64,000 nt of DNA from Sanderia malayensis. Taxonomy: Eukaryota; Cnidaria; Scyphozoa; Semaeostomeae; Pelagiidae. Location: assembly GCA_013076295.1 (NCBI GenBank), contig RQOL01000531.1:2604001-2668000 (forward strand). The letters are read 5' to 3'. Made by a program: the position numbers and the translations under genes. The stretch's first letter is position 1, and each line of letters starts with the position of its first letter. Shown here in pieces: positions 1-12,095 of the stretch. The notes under the pieces are model-generated. The model did not search any database. It was not told the origin of the DNA and saw only the letters and a list, made by a program, of their open reading frames with translations.

Positions 1-981
1 TCGGATGGTCTTCTCGAGCAGTTGGGTACACAAGCAAAGTATGCAACAAGTGATGATAATAATGGCGATGGAAGAAATGATGAGACGGATTTTCTCTCTG
101 TTTTTACGTTGCTTGTTAATATCATGGAGGAAGACTATAAACGGTATAGGATAAACATTAGAGAGAGTGTTGCTTGGAAACTTATGTCGCCTAGCATCTT
201 TGGTAATTCACGATTAAGGAACGTTACGGAATGGCTGACGAAATCTCTACAACTTCTTCAAGATTACGATGATTCTTCAAGTACCCTGCATGCATCTTAT
301 AGCCGCATCAACTGCACTATCGAGCTGAGAAAGTTTGCATCGGTGATCCAGAGGCTGTTAGGTCTCGTTTACCAGGTTAGTCGTAATCCGAAGGATACCG
401 CTGATCAAATTGCACAGATGTATCTTGGCTGTTTTTTGGACGTCGAGTCGCTAGAATGTCGTAAGATATTGTTGTCTTCAATTGAACCAATCATCGTCCA
501 GCGCAAGGCTGTGGAGATGATCATGTCGACGATATGCGAATCTCGTCCAGAATCTAGTCACTACGAGGAACGTGGCATTTCGTTGGAGAAAATAACAAAG
601 TTTTATTTTCAGAAATTGCCACGAGAGAACGGGCCTATTTCCAGCTGCACGGAAGCTCGTTTTACAGGGATGGCAGTGGAAGAGCTAACATTCATGCTTT
701 ATGTTCTTTGCAAATCGTATCTGCAAGAACAACACAGTATAAGCTTGGAAAACGCCACTCATTTGTCAATCGGCTCCTCGAGTTCAACGCCGAGTCAAGT
801 AAAAGGAAAATTTGGTTTTAAATGCTTTGAAGACAGCCAGCACATACTGACAATCCAAGAAACCATTCATGACTTGACAAGTCGACTTCATTCGTACACT
901 GTGGCACATTTGTCAAGAACTACTTTACTTTACTTGAATATGCTCAGCACATTATTCAGCTTTACAACAACGGGCAATTGA
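1..981 (+). CDS. Unidentified protein, C-terminal part (5' end outside the window)
   Basis: The reading frame is open from base 1, with no in-frame start that must be the true one, and stops with TGA at 979-981, so this is the last about 326 residues of a larger protein or its last exon. The product looks mostly alpha-helical, with long runs of Leu, Ile and charged residues and no transmembrane segment, signal peptide or clear zinc site. A short Asn/Asp-rich stretch lies near the left edge. Codon use and length argue for a real coding exon. I do not recognise the family; a helical-repeat nuclear or DNA-repair scaffold is only a guess. Nothing on the same strand follows closely. Confidence 0.6.
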   Translation, partial: SDGLLEQLGTQAKYATSDDNNGDGRNDETDFLSVFTLLVNIMEEDYKRYRINIRESVAWKLMSPSIFGNSRLRNVTEWLTKSLQLLQDYDDSSSTLHASYSRINCTIELRKFASVIQRLLGLVYQVSRNPKDTADQIAQMYLGCFLDVESLECRKILLSSIEPIIVQRKAVEMIMSTICESRPESSHYEERGISLEKITKFYFQKLPRENGPISSCTEARFTGMAVEELTFMLYVLCKSYLQEQHSISLENATHLSIGSSSSTPSQVKGKFGFKCFEDSQHILTIQETIHDLTSRLHSYTVAHLSRTTLLYLNMLSTLFSFTTTGN

Positions 982-3613
982 ATTGAATGTTTTACATGGT
1001 TAACATTTCGTATACGCCATTTCAATACGCGACAAAGATTTGTATATTATATTCCCGATTACTTGTGGCAAAGATGTTCCGATTCGTGTAAAGGGGAGAC
1101 GTGTTAGGCTGGGCCCAAGGGGAATGAAAAACAGCTTTCGCTTCATTTGGATTTCAATTAATCATATGTTTGAACTATCGAAAGTGTACTATATAATCAA
1201 ATCAACATCACTGTACATATTAGTTGTGTTCTGGTTTTTATATCTTGTTTTGTTGTTAAAGTGTATATACTTATGTTTGATAACTATTTAGTTAATAATG
1301 TTTGATAAGCATATTGTTTAATTAGCTGAACGCAATAACGCAATTAATCCAGAAGTTTTCATCCAGAAGTTTTTATACTACGCTTTCTATTTCAATATTT
1401 TCGAATAGTTTGTTAAAATAGTTGAATAGTTTATGCTATAAATTTTGTTGATTTAGTTACATAGAGTACTTGAGATATATTCCTCCCCCCTTTGGCTGAT
1501 TTTTGCTTTATTTACAACGCCTCAAGTTGAACATTCTATAGATTAGAGTTTTGTTTAGTTGGAGCTGGTCTCTTAGGTGTTGCCTTATCATCCAGGTTCA
1601 ATTGCTTTAGAAATAGCTCTAGGTTTATTAACATAATGCACGTATTTACAGTTTTGTTTTGTTTAAATTGCTGTATTGGAGTCAAATTTTCCGTGCAAAC
1701 ATGTATTTCTCTGGCGCATTGGCCTGTCGCAAGTGCAGCTGACAAAGAGACCAAATCAAATTATCTGGATGGCTGAGTTTTCTTTTAACAAAAAGCTTAT
1801 CGTTTCATATTTTTTATTCCAGACCATGTATCTCTTATCTGGAGAAGACAAGATCGCCTGAACTACTAGACAAGGCTATTTTCCACGATGGTGGCGCCTA
1901 TTACGCTAGAAGTAAGTTATTAAATTATGTTGTACTGTATTTAACCTCGATTATCAGGTGCTAATGGTTGCGTAGTCTCGGTGGGTGACAAAAGCCTTTT
2001 GTCACAAAAAGCCAAAAAACTCATTTTTCGAAAGCACACTTTGCAAACTACAACTGAATGGAAATTTGCCCAGTAGGCCATTTTGTGACCCTGTTTGTGA
2101 GGCAATCATTTTGAGTCGTTGGTGGGAAGCTTTTCCATTGCGTTTAACCAAAAGGGAGCATTTAACTGAATGGCACAGTGAAAATGCAATCCAGTTGTCT
2201 CTCCATTCCAAGCACATACCTAGTTCGATTTGTGAGATTTGCCATATTTCATTCAGAAGAGCTTCGAATGAAAATGTAACCTCCGAAGACTAATCTTTAC
2301 CGAAGCCCCGATATGATTGTGAACTCTTTTTTGCCTATTACTAACGAGCAGACAGGAAAACTGACGCATTTCATTTCTTAACTAAATGCACAGCTTTTAA
2401 TTTGATTACACTTCGATATTTCTAATTTTTTAAGCAAGTTTCTCGCGAAAGTTTTTGGTCGACTGCATAACATAATTGAATACTGAAGTGAAACGCCCAA
2501 GGGAAACAGAAATTTGCCCCGTTTAATTAATCAGTAATGTAAATAAATCGTTTCAATAATGAATGTAAAATATCAAAAATGTTAACAAACTGTTGAATAT
2601 TTAAAAACGATAATATAGATAAAAAATATTGCAGATAATGAAAATTCACGGAATGTACGATGGTATAATTTGGGAAGTAAACAAGAAGAACAGGACTATT
2701 ATTTACAAAAATATAAGGAAATTGCGAGAAAAATTTCCCAGTCGACGTCTACTTGGCTTGGCGTAAATAGCGATTTAAATATGAAATAGGAGCTTAATTT
2801 ATTATGATATGAGAATGAATAAATGTAATGGAAATTGAAGTCAGCGAACTAAACGTGTTGAAAAACGTTTTCACTGTTTGGAAATCTATTGTTATGAGCG
2901 AGTGACGTACACAGTGTCTTTGTGTACTGAACACTTTTGTCGATGTTCCCAATCATAGTCCTAATGCATGCTTCTTGCTTTCCAGTCTTGTTTTGTTGAT
3001 GCCAATTCATCAAGTGATGTAGCAAGAGCAATTATATATTGGCAAATGGAAAAGTTGTGATATTGTCCTTTGTTTTCATTTGGAAGCGTTTTCACTACGC
3101 AAAAGGTATGACGTTTTGTATTTATGGAATTGACAAAGCACTTAGTAAGCGTTGCAAATTATCCAAAATGTAGCATGACAGTTTTTGTGACGTAATAGTC
3201 AACTGTTGCCATTTACGTTATGAATGGGATCTGGGGAGAACAGGTTATCACTGCAGCTCTTCTTGTTGTCGCTCGTGCTTTTTTATGTGAACAGCAACCA
3301 AAGTCCCAAACGAAAGTGCTTGCTTTTTCTACGCTTTTGTTTCGAAAGAACCAAAGCTCAATGCTTTATGTTATGCGGCGAGATTTAGAAATGGGCCTAA
3401 CTGACGTTTGCTCCATGTCACGCTGAAATGATTTTATTGCAAAAAGAACAATACAGTTAGGAGAATATAAGTTTCCTGTCTGTAAATATGGTCTTTTGGT
3501 ATGTCATTGGATAAACAGTGAACTCAATATAAGGAATTGCTGGAGATTGAACGTGTTGTATTATAGACAGGCGGATATGTGTACGGCACTGTTCGTCTCA
3601 ACTTCGTGTAGTC
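982..3613. other. Intergenic, AT-rich, no supported gene
   Basis: Several short ORFs occur here, the longest 102 codons at 1985-2293. None has a recognisable motif, paired splice signals or a homologous partner in the window. AATAAA-like motifs occur near 2543 and 2817. I see no RNA gene or clear repeat. Confidence 0.5.
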
Positions 3614-5101
3614 TCAAACATTTGATTCTTGAGAATCGATAAATTCAATGTTCTGTAGATCAAGCTGATTGAGACTGCGGCGTTCTCCAGTTCCACTACT
3701 GTTAGCTTCATCACTGCCATGCATGCTACCATTGTTTGCATTCTCGTCGTCAATACTTTCATCTTGGTCTTGTTTGGAATACTTGTTTCTGCATTCAGCT
3801 ACAATAATTTCCTTCAGCTTTGTTTGTCCTTGTTGTGTATCTGATTCGGTTGTGTCAAGGTCGTTGTCTTCTTCATTCTGGTTCATCATAAGTCGGACGC
3901 CGTTTGGATTGTTACTGAGTTCATTGCCTTTGCAACCGGGTGAGATCGTTACAGATAACATTGTCATGCCCGACTCTCCCTCTCCCGATTCCGTTAAGAG
4001 TAGGCCACCATTCTTGTTGGAGCGGCGAGGGTATCGCAATTTGCGTCCAATGTTTCTGATGTGGCTCATAATGCCATGTGTTGCCGACTCGTTCGCAGTC
4101 GCGTCACTATCAATGGCAGCAGTTGTTGTTCCCTTGCCGAAGCATTGATAGAGCAGTGCTTTGAAGGCCATTTTGAAATTCGTGTTGAAGACGCCGTAGA
4201 TGAAGGGATTGCAGCAAGAGTTCAAGTAGTGCATCCATTTCGTAAAGCTGACAATGTGCTTTAAGCTTTTCTTATCAAAGTGACACTGTCTGCAGTAGTG
4301 GTAGAGAAGAGTGAAAGTGAAAAATGGCAGCCAGCAGACAGCGAAGACGAAAATAACGATCAGGATTGTTCTCTCGAGATTCCAATCTTTGCCTGGGTGG
4401 CTGTTGAGAAATCCGAATTTTACCTTGCAATATATCGCAAGATATGAGGCGATTATTATGCTCAGAGGAAGGAAGAAACCCATTACTGAGATGATCAGTG
4501 TGTAATAACGAAGCTCAGCGAAACTCAACGATGCCAAAACGAGGCTGTATACCCATGCAATCGTTATTATCCCGATTGCTAAAGATGACGTCATTCTCGT
4601 GCGATGCAACAGCGGGGACAGGATGCTGAAAAATCGGTCGATGCTGATGCCTGCGAGATTGGCAATGGAAGAAACGCCGGAGAGAATGTCCAACCAGAGC
4701 CAGAATTTGTACATCATTCCGAAATTGACCCAATGCGGCAGTGTCAGCCAGCCTGTTAATTCGTACGATATCCACATTGGCATTGCGACTGAGGCAACCA
4801 GCATGTCACTTATCGCGAGTGATATGATGAAATAGTTGGTCGTCTTGCGAAGTCGACGGTAAAACAAGAATGCTGTACACAACAGAACGTTACCACCCAA
4901 TGCGATGGCTGTGAGTAGAGCCATGATTGTGGCCGATACGATTTTGCCGGTTGTTAGTTGAAACGGTGCTAGGTCATAATCGCATATTGGATCCTCGGGT
5001 ACCATGAGACAGTAGTCATATGTACCGTTAGGCTGAAAGCTTTGGCTGTAATTGTGTCGCAATGTTTGATTGTATTCCATTAGGCCATTCATGTTTGACA
5101 A
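3614..5101 (-). CDS. Class A (rhodopsin-like) GPCR, biogenic-amine-like, single exon
   Basis: A 495-residue seven-transmembrane receptor of the plasma membrane. Visible landmarks: three N-glycosylation sequons in the N-terminus (residues 11, 17, 25), GN in TM1 (N71), LAISD in TM2 (D99), D138 at the amine-binding 3.32 position, DRF at 155-157 instead of DRY, W183 in TM4, P212 in TM5, CWLPF at 256-260, W289 and Y292, and NPFIY at 298-302. D138 is spaced from DRF exactly as in aminergic receptors, so an amine-like ligand is the best inference; the ligand itself is unknown. Cys3.25 is replaced by Tyr131, and no Cys lies between TM4 and TM5, so the usual TM3-ECL2 disulfide is absent. The C-tail of about 170 residues is acidic and Ser/Asn-rich. 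A splice-acceptor-like site just upstream of the ATG (near 5125) suggests a 5' UTR intron. Confidence 0.9.
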   Translation of the reverse strand: MSNMNGLMEYNQTLRHNYSQSFQPNGTYDYCLMVPEDPICDYDLAPFQLTTGKIVSATIMALLTAIALGGNVLLCTAFLFYRRLRKTTNYFIISLAISDMLVASVAMPMWISYELTGWLTLPHWVNFGMMYKFWLWLDILSGVSSIANLAGISIDRFFSILSPLLHRTRMTSSLAIGIITIAWVYSLVLASLSFAELRYYTLIISVMGFFLPLSIIIASYLAIYCKVKFGFLNSHPGKDWNLERTILIVIFVFAVCWLPFFTFTLLYHYCRQCHFDKKSLKHIVSFTKWMHYLNSCCNPFIYGVFNTNFKMAFKALLYQCFGKGTTTAAIDSDATANESATHGIMSHIRNIGRKLRYPRRSNKNGGLLLTESGEGESGMTMLSVTISPGCKGNELSNNPNGVRLMMNQNEEDNDLDTTESDTQQGQTKLKEIIVAECRNKYSKQDQDESIDDENANNGSMHGSDEANSSGTGERRSLNQLDLQNIEFIDSQESNV

Positions 5102-8100
5102 GTTTTGACGTTACTTCGGGTATATCTGAAAAGTAGAACACAGTGTATTTTTAGCATGCAAGATATCTCCACTGTATAGACCCCGTAAGGTTCTCGTTGT
5201 TTAACAAGAGCAAGTTTTGTGTTGTGCAGCCCGCTACTTGTAAAGTTCCTTCGACCATTGTGCTTTGTTTGAGAAGTGTGTGGGCGATATTATTCCAAGT
5301 GAATTAACAGATATAACCTTCTTTATATTTACCCTGATTATCTGGGCTCAAAAAGTGTCATCCCCTTTTAATGACTATCCTATTATATAATTGATGTTAA
5401 CGATAAAAACCTCAGATATACTATTATATATTGTTCTCATTGGGAAGGGCTGCCTCGTGTTGATATTTCACCCGTTCTTGGGACGGCCGCAAACCTCGCT
5501 TGCGTGCGTCTACCAATCAAAATCAACAAGACAATTGATCTTTTGATTACAAGTTTGCTCGCTCTTTTTATTGCTCTGGAGCTCTTGCTTGTAGTTTCAA
5601 CAGCCAAAGTTTTATCAGTAAACACACTTTTTGGAATTCGTTTAGGAAAACATCCAAGGAATCATTTCAATCCCTGTAATTGTAACAGGAAATAGACATT
5701 GTCACTTGTGCCTAAACGACGTGCGTTTCAATGCTGTGTAAAACATCAGAGTTCCTATTGATCAAATCAAAACTGCTTTGATTTGACTTTTCAAAGGCAC
5801 TTTTGTCGGCTCCATATTTTGATTGACCGTAAATAACAGGCCTGTCATACAGAAGTTCGAAAACATGGCGATAAGGTTTTTTTGAGGTCGAGGCTATCGT
5901 GTGGACTCATTCAAACTGTAGTCATTGTATCCAAATTCTATTTAATAAGTTTTGTTTTGTGTGTAACGTTCTTAAGAAACATTCCTGCACGCACCAATGC
6001 GTGTTCACCAAACGCGTGGTGACGTTGTCATGCTTCATGTATGTAAAGTGACGGTTACCTAAGTATATTTTATTCATGCCGTAGTTGAAGTTTCGTTTGA
6101 AAAGATTGCACTTTAATTATCTACTTTCCTTCCTTCAAACAATTTCAGATCGTCATTCTCTTTTTACACTTTCGCATTACGCATTACGATCGCATTTCGG
6201 ATTACAGATTTCATTTTTACAACATTTTTTAAGCATATCTGTCGCTTGTGATTTGTTGAAAAGAGCATAAATAGAGTAATAGAAACAGTGTGAAGCTGGA
6301 TAACTTGGGACGCATTCGTTTTCAGTAGGCAAATCTTGTATGCGCACTCGCGGGAATCAAGCAGAGAAAAGGACGAGTACAGTGCATTATTAGATGTTTT
6401 GCAGCATGCAATGTATAGGAAGCCGATAGTAGGTGGGTGGGAGTGAAACGCTTCAAAGGCTAAAAGTGGCACGCATACACCGAATATCAACTAAAACTCG
6501 CAACAAAGCGTTGTTGACGAAAATGCCCAAGATCTCATTAAGAGCTGTACTGTACAGATAAGCACACATTTCCTGTGCAAAACAATTTTAACATTTTCGT
6601 TTAGTATTTTCAATAAGTCGTAAATGCTAAGTATTCCCACTGTCTTCTCATTTGTTCGTGTTAACTGAATAGATTATGTCTCTGCAAAGATACAATGCAG
6701 CCACAAAGCCTGGTACGTTGTTGTTAATAGAAGAGAACAAGATAAAAATAACCTTGACTGTGAATTTACTCGTTTTGTATTCTTTGTTAGTCGGAAACCT
6801 GATGTGTACACAAATATTTTCATTAACAGTTTCAACGACCTTCTCTGCTGCCCGCCACTCACCTGTTAAATTCAATCTCTTCTTTTTCCGATGTTGGTAG
6901 CGTTGTTTGTTAGCCAGGTTGATGAACTGCTTAATAGACTGGCTACTGCTAATATTGTTACCCTATGCTCAGCTTGTGTAAAACAGTCGTCAATGCGATG
7001 TTTATGGTTGAAATCTGGCCACAATCCGTGTCAGCACAAAACACAGTCTTTAGGTGATAGGATTTGCTATATATGAGCCGATTTCCTTGTACGATTCAGT
7101 TTATCCAAGACCTGCTGTAATACTTCATCATTGTCAACAATGAGCAAATTTGTTCCGATGATATTTCATTCTAATTGCATGTTCAAATTCTTCTCTATTA
7201 TGCTAGCGGAGTGGGCTGAAATTCCTTTTCAATGCTGCAAGGAAAAGAGTTTTTGAAAAGTTTAAATGAAAACAATTGACGCGACCCTTGACGGACAATC
7301 CCTCGATAACTGATATTGTTCACGACTGATCTGAAAGTTGATTACGCACAATTCTCCAATCGAAATAAAATGGCAATTTCAGTGTCTTTGTCTTCGAAGA
7401 GCATTGACTATACTATTTGTTTACCTTCATGTATTATATATTATGCGATATTGCAATATTATATCTTTTCACTACTTTATCCCTCCCATTTCTTGCAACC
7501 TGAACGTTTCATGCACACAATAATACCTTTGCAAAGTAAACATCATCATTATGCAGCGAATGTTGCATATAATTATTGCACAAGAGGTTGGCGCCGTGAA
7601 CTGCAGTATGATAATGCAGAATTGCTCTTTAGCGAGCGAGAGTAGATACCTGAGCAAATATACCATGCTGGTGCGTATAAAAGAAAAAAGCTTGTTATTA
7701 TAAATCAATGATGTCCTTGTGAAAGACAATGGTTAACAGGATTCAGTGATTCTAACATCCAGCTGCCTTGATTAAACGATCCTGTATGCACCATGAAGAG
7801 AGGAATTGTTATATAATTAACATTATTTATATACAGGCAAATGTGAATACCTCTTTGGCTGCTAAGACACTCATAACTGACGTCCATGGATATTGTATTA
7901 TTATCCGAGAGCTTGCATATAAGCTTCAATTATTTGCTGTATAGTTCAAATGCGCTGTCAGATAACCGTGACACTGCTACCTAACTGCCACCTAACTGCC
8001 ACCAAGCTCTTTACGTCCAAGAAGAGCCCCTGAATCCAATTATCTTTTATTTGATTAATGCTAAAGCTGAGCATGAGTCATTTTGGATGTTTCCGATTGT

Positions 8101-9322
8101 GCGAGAACATCTGTTTGTCTGTGGATATGTAAAATGGAGTAATTGACAGTGCTGAGAGATGCCTTATGGGATATCAGTGCTCATATGTTGAGGAGAGGCT
8201 GTGCCTTGTTGTGCGCGGGAAGAATGCCTGTGATAGTTTCCTGACTCAAGTAATGTGTGTGTAGAAGCATCTTGTATGCTACTGCTGTAATTACAGACAG
8301 TGCAGGAATGGATATTAAGCGTGCCAGCCTTCCTAGTTAGATTAGATTGCAGGTGATCTTGTTATCGCAACTTGGTTGCCAATAAATACCCAACGATTAT
8401 TATTTTTCATAATGTTTACTCAATCACAAATGTTTTCGATGATAACCAAACCATGACACTACTAACTGCCGTGTTCAACCCATGACTTGATTAAATAGAA
8501 TATTTTGCTATCGTCTGATGACGCATTTGATCATGAATTTAAACAATTACTAAAAAGAAGCAGGAAATAGGAAGATTTTTTAAGCGAGACAGAAACTAAT
8601 CTCAACAATAGAAGTAGAAGAAAGGCTCAGTTCTTGCATGAGTCATATGCAATAACTGTAACTGACAATGTTGTTTTTGCGAGCACCATCACTGTTAAGG
8701 ATTGGATTCCCAGCAGAAGAACAGAGGAACAGAGGAAAATATTTCATAGGTCTTGAACTGGGACTAGGTATTGTTTGTTATGCCCAAGCAAGTGACTGAG
8801 GTCCAATATACCGATGCGCACGATTATGGATTATGTATTATGGATTAACGATTCCCATGTTCCCTGATTCACAGACTCGTTGCTTGCAGACCAAACACGT
8901 TGTACACGTCGATTGGGGTTATTACTAATTTGCTTATCTCTTGCGGAAAAATATCTATAACTAAGTCTGGCCTTTATTCTTTAATTGTTACATTTCATCC
9001 TTTGTACTCATGTACTCTTTGACCCAAAATACTGATAGAATAGGTGCCATATTTCAACATTAAAATACTTTAATCAATGTGGTGTGGCTAAACGAAACAA
9101 AATAATGACGTAAGGCGATTTCTAAACGATCAACTGTTAATCTAAGACGTAATAGCATTCAGTGAACTAAGTTGGGATATAGTTATTGGTATGGTAGTTT
9201 GGTAGTTTGGTACTAGGCCTTTGATTCTGTGAATGGCTCAGTTCATTAATATGTCTAAACATACTTTTATAAAGGGTCTCACAACATTGATAAGACTTTA
9301 ATATGTTTCTTTTCCTTGTTAG
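5102..9322. other. Intergenic, no supported gene
   Basis: About 4 kb of AT-rich sequence upstream of the GPCR. ORFs are short (up to 109 codons), overlap on both strands and show no family signature. Only small simple repeats are visible, for example three adjacent ACCTAACTGCC units near 7978-8004 and duplicated TAGTTTGG at about 9196. Regulatory sequence for the GPCR could lie near 5.1-5.5 kb, but I cannot define a site. Confidence 0.5.
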
Positions 9323-9365
9323 GAAACCATTTTCGAAAAACTTGAAGCTGGGAACTTGGAGGCTG
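9323..9365 (+). other. Exon-like module with splice signals
   Basis: A 43-nt segment lies between a pyrimidine-rich TTAG acceptor and a GTATAAAAA donor and ends in CTTGGAGGCTG. A very similar 40-nt segment with the same 3' end and donor occurs on the minus strand at 12932-12971 inside the fold-back element. It may be a mobile or duplicated mini-exon, or a stray piece of the same repeat family. Translation gives a short Glu/Leu-rich peptide with no known motif. Confidence 0.35.
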
Positions 9366-10265
9366 GTATAAAAATAAGAATTTAAAGTTAGAATTTAAAA
9401 TGTTTCCATGAAATTATTGCATTGGTCTTGACTGCAATTTTTCGTTTTAGCTAATCTCGTTACAATATTACTTTGCAGGCAATCGAGGCTTTCTTCAATA
9501 CTTTGCTTTCACTTGCTTCATTTGTTCGTTGGTAGATGATTGATATCAACAATTGAAAGCAGGTGACTGGCACATCATGTGGTAAGTTGCTGCGTTATAC
9601 CATGCTTTCATTTCTGTCAGATAAACGCGCATGTTTGATATGATGTGTATTCCCACATGCAATCTATTGCAGACTCAACAGGTGGACTTCAATGAGCGTC
9701 TACGTTCTTTCCGACGGCGGTCGCTGCCCGTGGTAAATGCTACTGGGAGTTTCTAGACGGCTTCATAACACGCTTCTTTTGGCCGGGGATAGAACACTGG
9801 TCACTCGTCCAGCGCAGCTTCGGCCTCGTTGGCTTGATCTCGATGTTCTGGCAAAACGATCTAAAAGGGGTGGGGAGCTTAGTAGCAGCCTCTCACGGGA
9901 CGCACTGACCCGCATGAGGAAGAGAGGATTTCGCTGTTTCGGCGAAATTTTTTCTTCCCTTGGTTGTTGTATTTGGTTGTGGCTTTATTCTTTTTCCAAA
10001 TAACTTATTATTTACTATTTATACTCACTATTGAAGTCAAAGTGAAAACTTCGGGGATGAAGTCTAGATATTGCCATTCATCCAACAGTCAGACTTCTCC
10101 CTTTGGAGGCATTGGTATCATCTGCAACAATTGTGAATTCAAATCAGTGTAGATGGATTGGATTGAGCAATCAACTTGTCTTGATGTATTGCATGTGGGA
10201 GTTGTTGGGGCTACACATGCGTATTTGTGGCATGCGCGATGCGGATGAGGATGCGACTATCGTAC
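9366..10265. other. Intergenic, with a GC-richer patch at 9690-9960
   Basis: The patch at about 9690-9960 is less AT-rich than its surroundings, follows an acceptor-like TTGCAG and could contain an exon, but each frame closes quickly and no product is recognisable. An 88-codon ORF at 9737-10003 has a basic N-terminal half and no motif. Nothing else is supported. Confidence 0.3.
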
Positions 10266-10980
10266 GATGTGGTGCCCAGTGTCCTTCGTATAAAACCCTT
10301 AACCACGTGGCATTCGGTCTTTTTGAATCATTTTAGTTGGAGGAAGATAGCAATTTCGATGCTGCAACAGAAGAAGAAATACCAAAGCCTTAGGCCCATT
10401 GATAAACGAACTCTGCTGTGGTATGTTTCAGTTTGTGGCGTTCGTTTTGATTGCAAGAAGATCTCGTGGATTTTCAGATGAAGTATTGAAAGTTCTTCAA
10501 GATATGGTTATTGCTTTTACAAGCTCACAGCTGAAGAAAAGAGGATATCATGATACAAGAAGACCGTAAAGTTTGTGAGGCCCAATAATGGACGAACTTC
10601 ATCTTGGATGGTTCAGTTTTGGCGCTCGTTTATTCTCGTTGCTCTTGGAGAAATAAAGTGTCACGTTGCAAGAAGAACCCAAGATTTTCGGAGCTCTTTG
10701 ACTCTACAGAAGAACAATTTGTTACAGTCGTTTTCATCTCAGTTGGAGGAAAAAATGGCGCGTCAAATATTGCAAAAAGAGAAGAGTTAGGCCCATTGTT
10801 CGATGGTATTTGATTAGAACAAACTCGATGGCTGAGAAGGTAAGTTCTTGCTTTATTTATATCTTTCAATAGATTTTAGCATAACCTTAATTTTTCTTCT
10901 TGCATACCTGTCTCGCGCTATTTCAATAAATTGTAATTTCTCTGTAACAAACTTCAGTTATTCAATTTTTTTCTGGCAAG
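10266..10980 (+). repeat. Left inverted arm of the fold-back element
   Basis: Pairs with 13268-13982. The best conserved part is around 10570-10880, where the two arms match almost continuously through a segment ending in a donor-like AAGGTAAG. One frame here reads a Lys/Arg-rich peptide partly shared with the opposite arm (for example a HVARRTQ motif), which could be the remains of an old coding region. Confidence 0.65.
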
Positions 10981-11086
10981 ATGAAAATTCTTTTATATTT
11001 TTACTTGTTATAATTATCTGTATTCACTTGCTGCTACGGTTTTCCATTTTCAAATTTATGTTTTTCTTGTATTTATTTATGTTCTT

Positions 11087-11760
11087 GCAGCTCAGAAGAT
11101 TCTGGATATATTTGGAAAGAAAACATAGAAGATATTTGGTAAGATTCCTTGTTTATTTAGTTACTTCTTCATATTTATTTTACTCGTTGCTGTTAAGAAG
11201 ACGAAGCAAAGACAAGAATGTACCAGAAACAGAAGACAACAAATGGAAATGAAGACGTCTTTTTATTCTTATATATTTTTATTCTTATTCTTATATATTT
11301 TTGTTTGTTATATTAATTTCCTGCTATGATATTATTTTCTTTACTTATATTTATTTTCTTTATATTTATTCTACCTCTTTGTTGCTGTTCAGAAGAAGAA
11401 GTAAAGACAATGAATGGAAATGAAGTCGTCTTTTTATTACTATTTTATTTTTACTTCTTATATTTATCTGTATTCACTTGCTGCTACGGTTTTCTATTTT
11501 CAAATTTGTTTTTCTTGCATTTATTTATTTATTTTCTTGCGGTTCAGAAGATTCTGGATATATTTGGAAAGAAAACATAGAAGATATTGGTAGGATTCCT
11601 TTTTTATTTATTTACTTTTTCATATTTATTTTACTTGTTGCTGTTAAGAGGAAGAAACAAAGACAAGAATGTATCAGAAGACAACGAATGGAAAAGAAGA
11701 CGTCTTTTTATTCTTATATATTTACTTCTTATATTTATCTATATACACAGCTACTTCGAA
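11087..11760 (+). repeat. AT-rich tandem modules in the left half of the fold-back element
   Basis: Partial repeats at about 11087-11250, 11390-11430 and 11540-11710 share an acceptor-like TTCTTGCAG or CTGTTAAG, a core including TTCTGGATATATTTGG, and a donor-like GTAAGATTCC. Related modules run in the opposite direction at 12200-12560. They look like repeated mini-exon cassettes in T-rich spacers. Confidence 0.45.
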
Positions 11761-11849
11761 AATTCTGAAATAAGATAGTTTTATTTCGTTTTTACTTTAC
11801 TTTTTTTGATCTCTACCTCCACTATCCTTTTTAGTTTTCTAAATTTCTT

Positions 11850-12095
11850 ATATTGTACCCCTTGGGAATTATGGATTATTCCCAAGGGATGAACAGGTGG
11901 GAATGCAATCCCTTGGGAATATATTATTCCCATGGGGATTCATTTTCAACAATAACGTCGGAAAAAAATTAAATCCCATGGGAATACACTATCCCCATGG
12001 GAAAATTAAGTCCCATGGGAAACGAATCCCTTGGAAAAAATAAATCCCAAGGGAATTGAATCCCATGAGAATTATCATATTCCCTTGGGATTCCA
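11850..12095. repeat. Cluster of CCCWTGGGAA palindromic boxes at the element centre
   Basis: About a dozen copies of the near-palindromes TTCCCATGGGAA and TTCCCAAGGGAA (with some variants) are packed into 250 bp, exactly at the symmetry axis of the surrounding inverted repeat. They can each form small hairpins and together could be a protein-binding array. No coding sequence is present. Confidence 0.7.

Noticed and set aside
1985..2293. 102-codon plus-strand ORF as a gene
   Set aside because: It has no recognisable motif, no neighbour relation, and an antisense ORF of similar quality.
3669..4835. Plus-strand ORFs opposite the GPCR (up to 159 codons)
   Set aside because: They are antisense shadows of the receptor coding frame without their own motifs.
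10848..11768. Hydrophobic ORFs in the fold-back element as membrane proteins
   Set aside because: The Phe/Leu/Tyr-rich peptides come from T-rich low-complexity DNA and contain splice-like sites; composition alone explains them.
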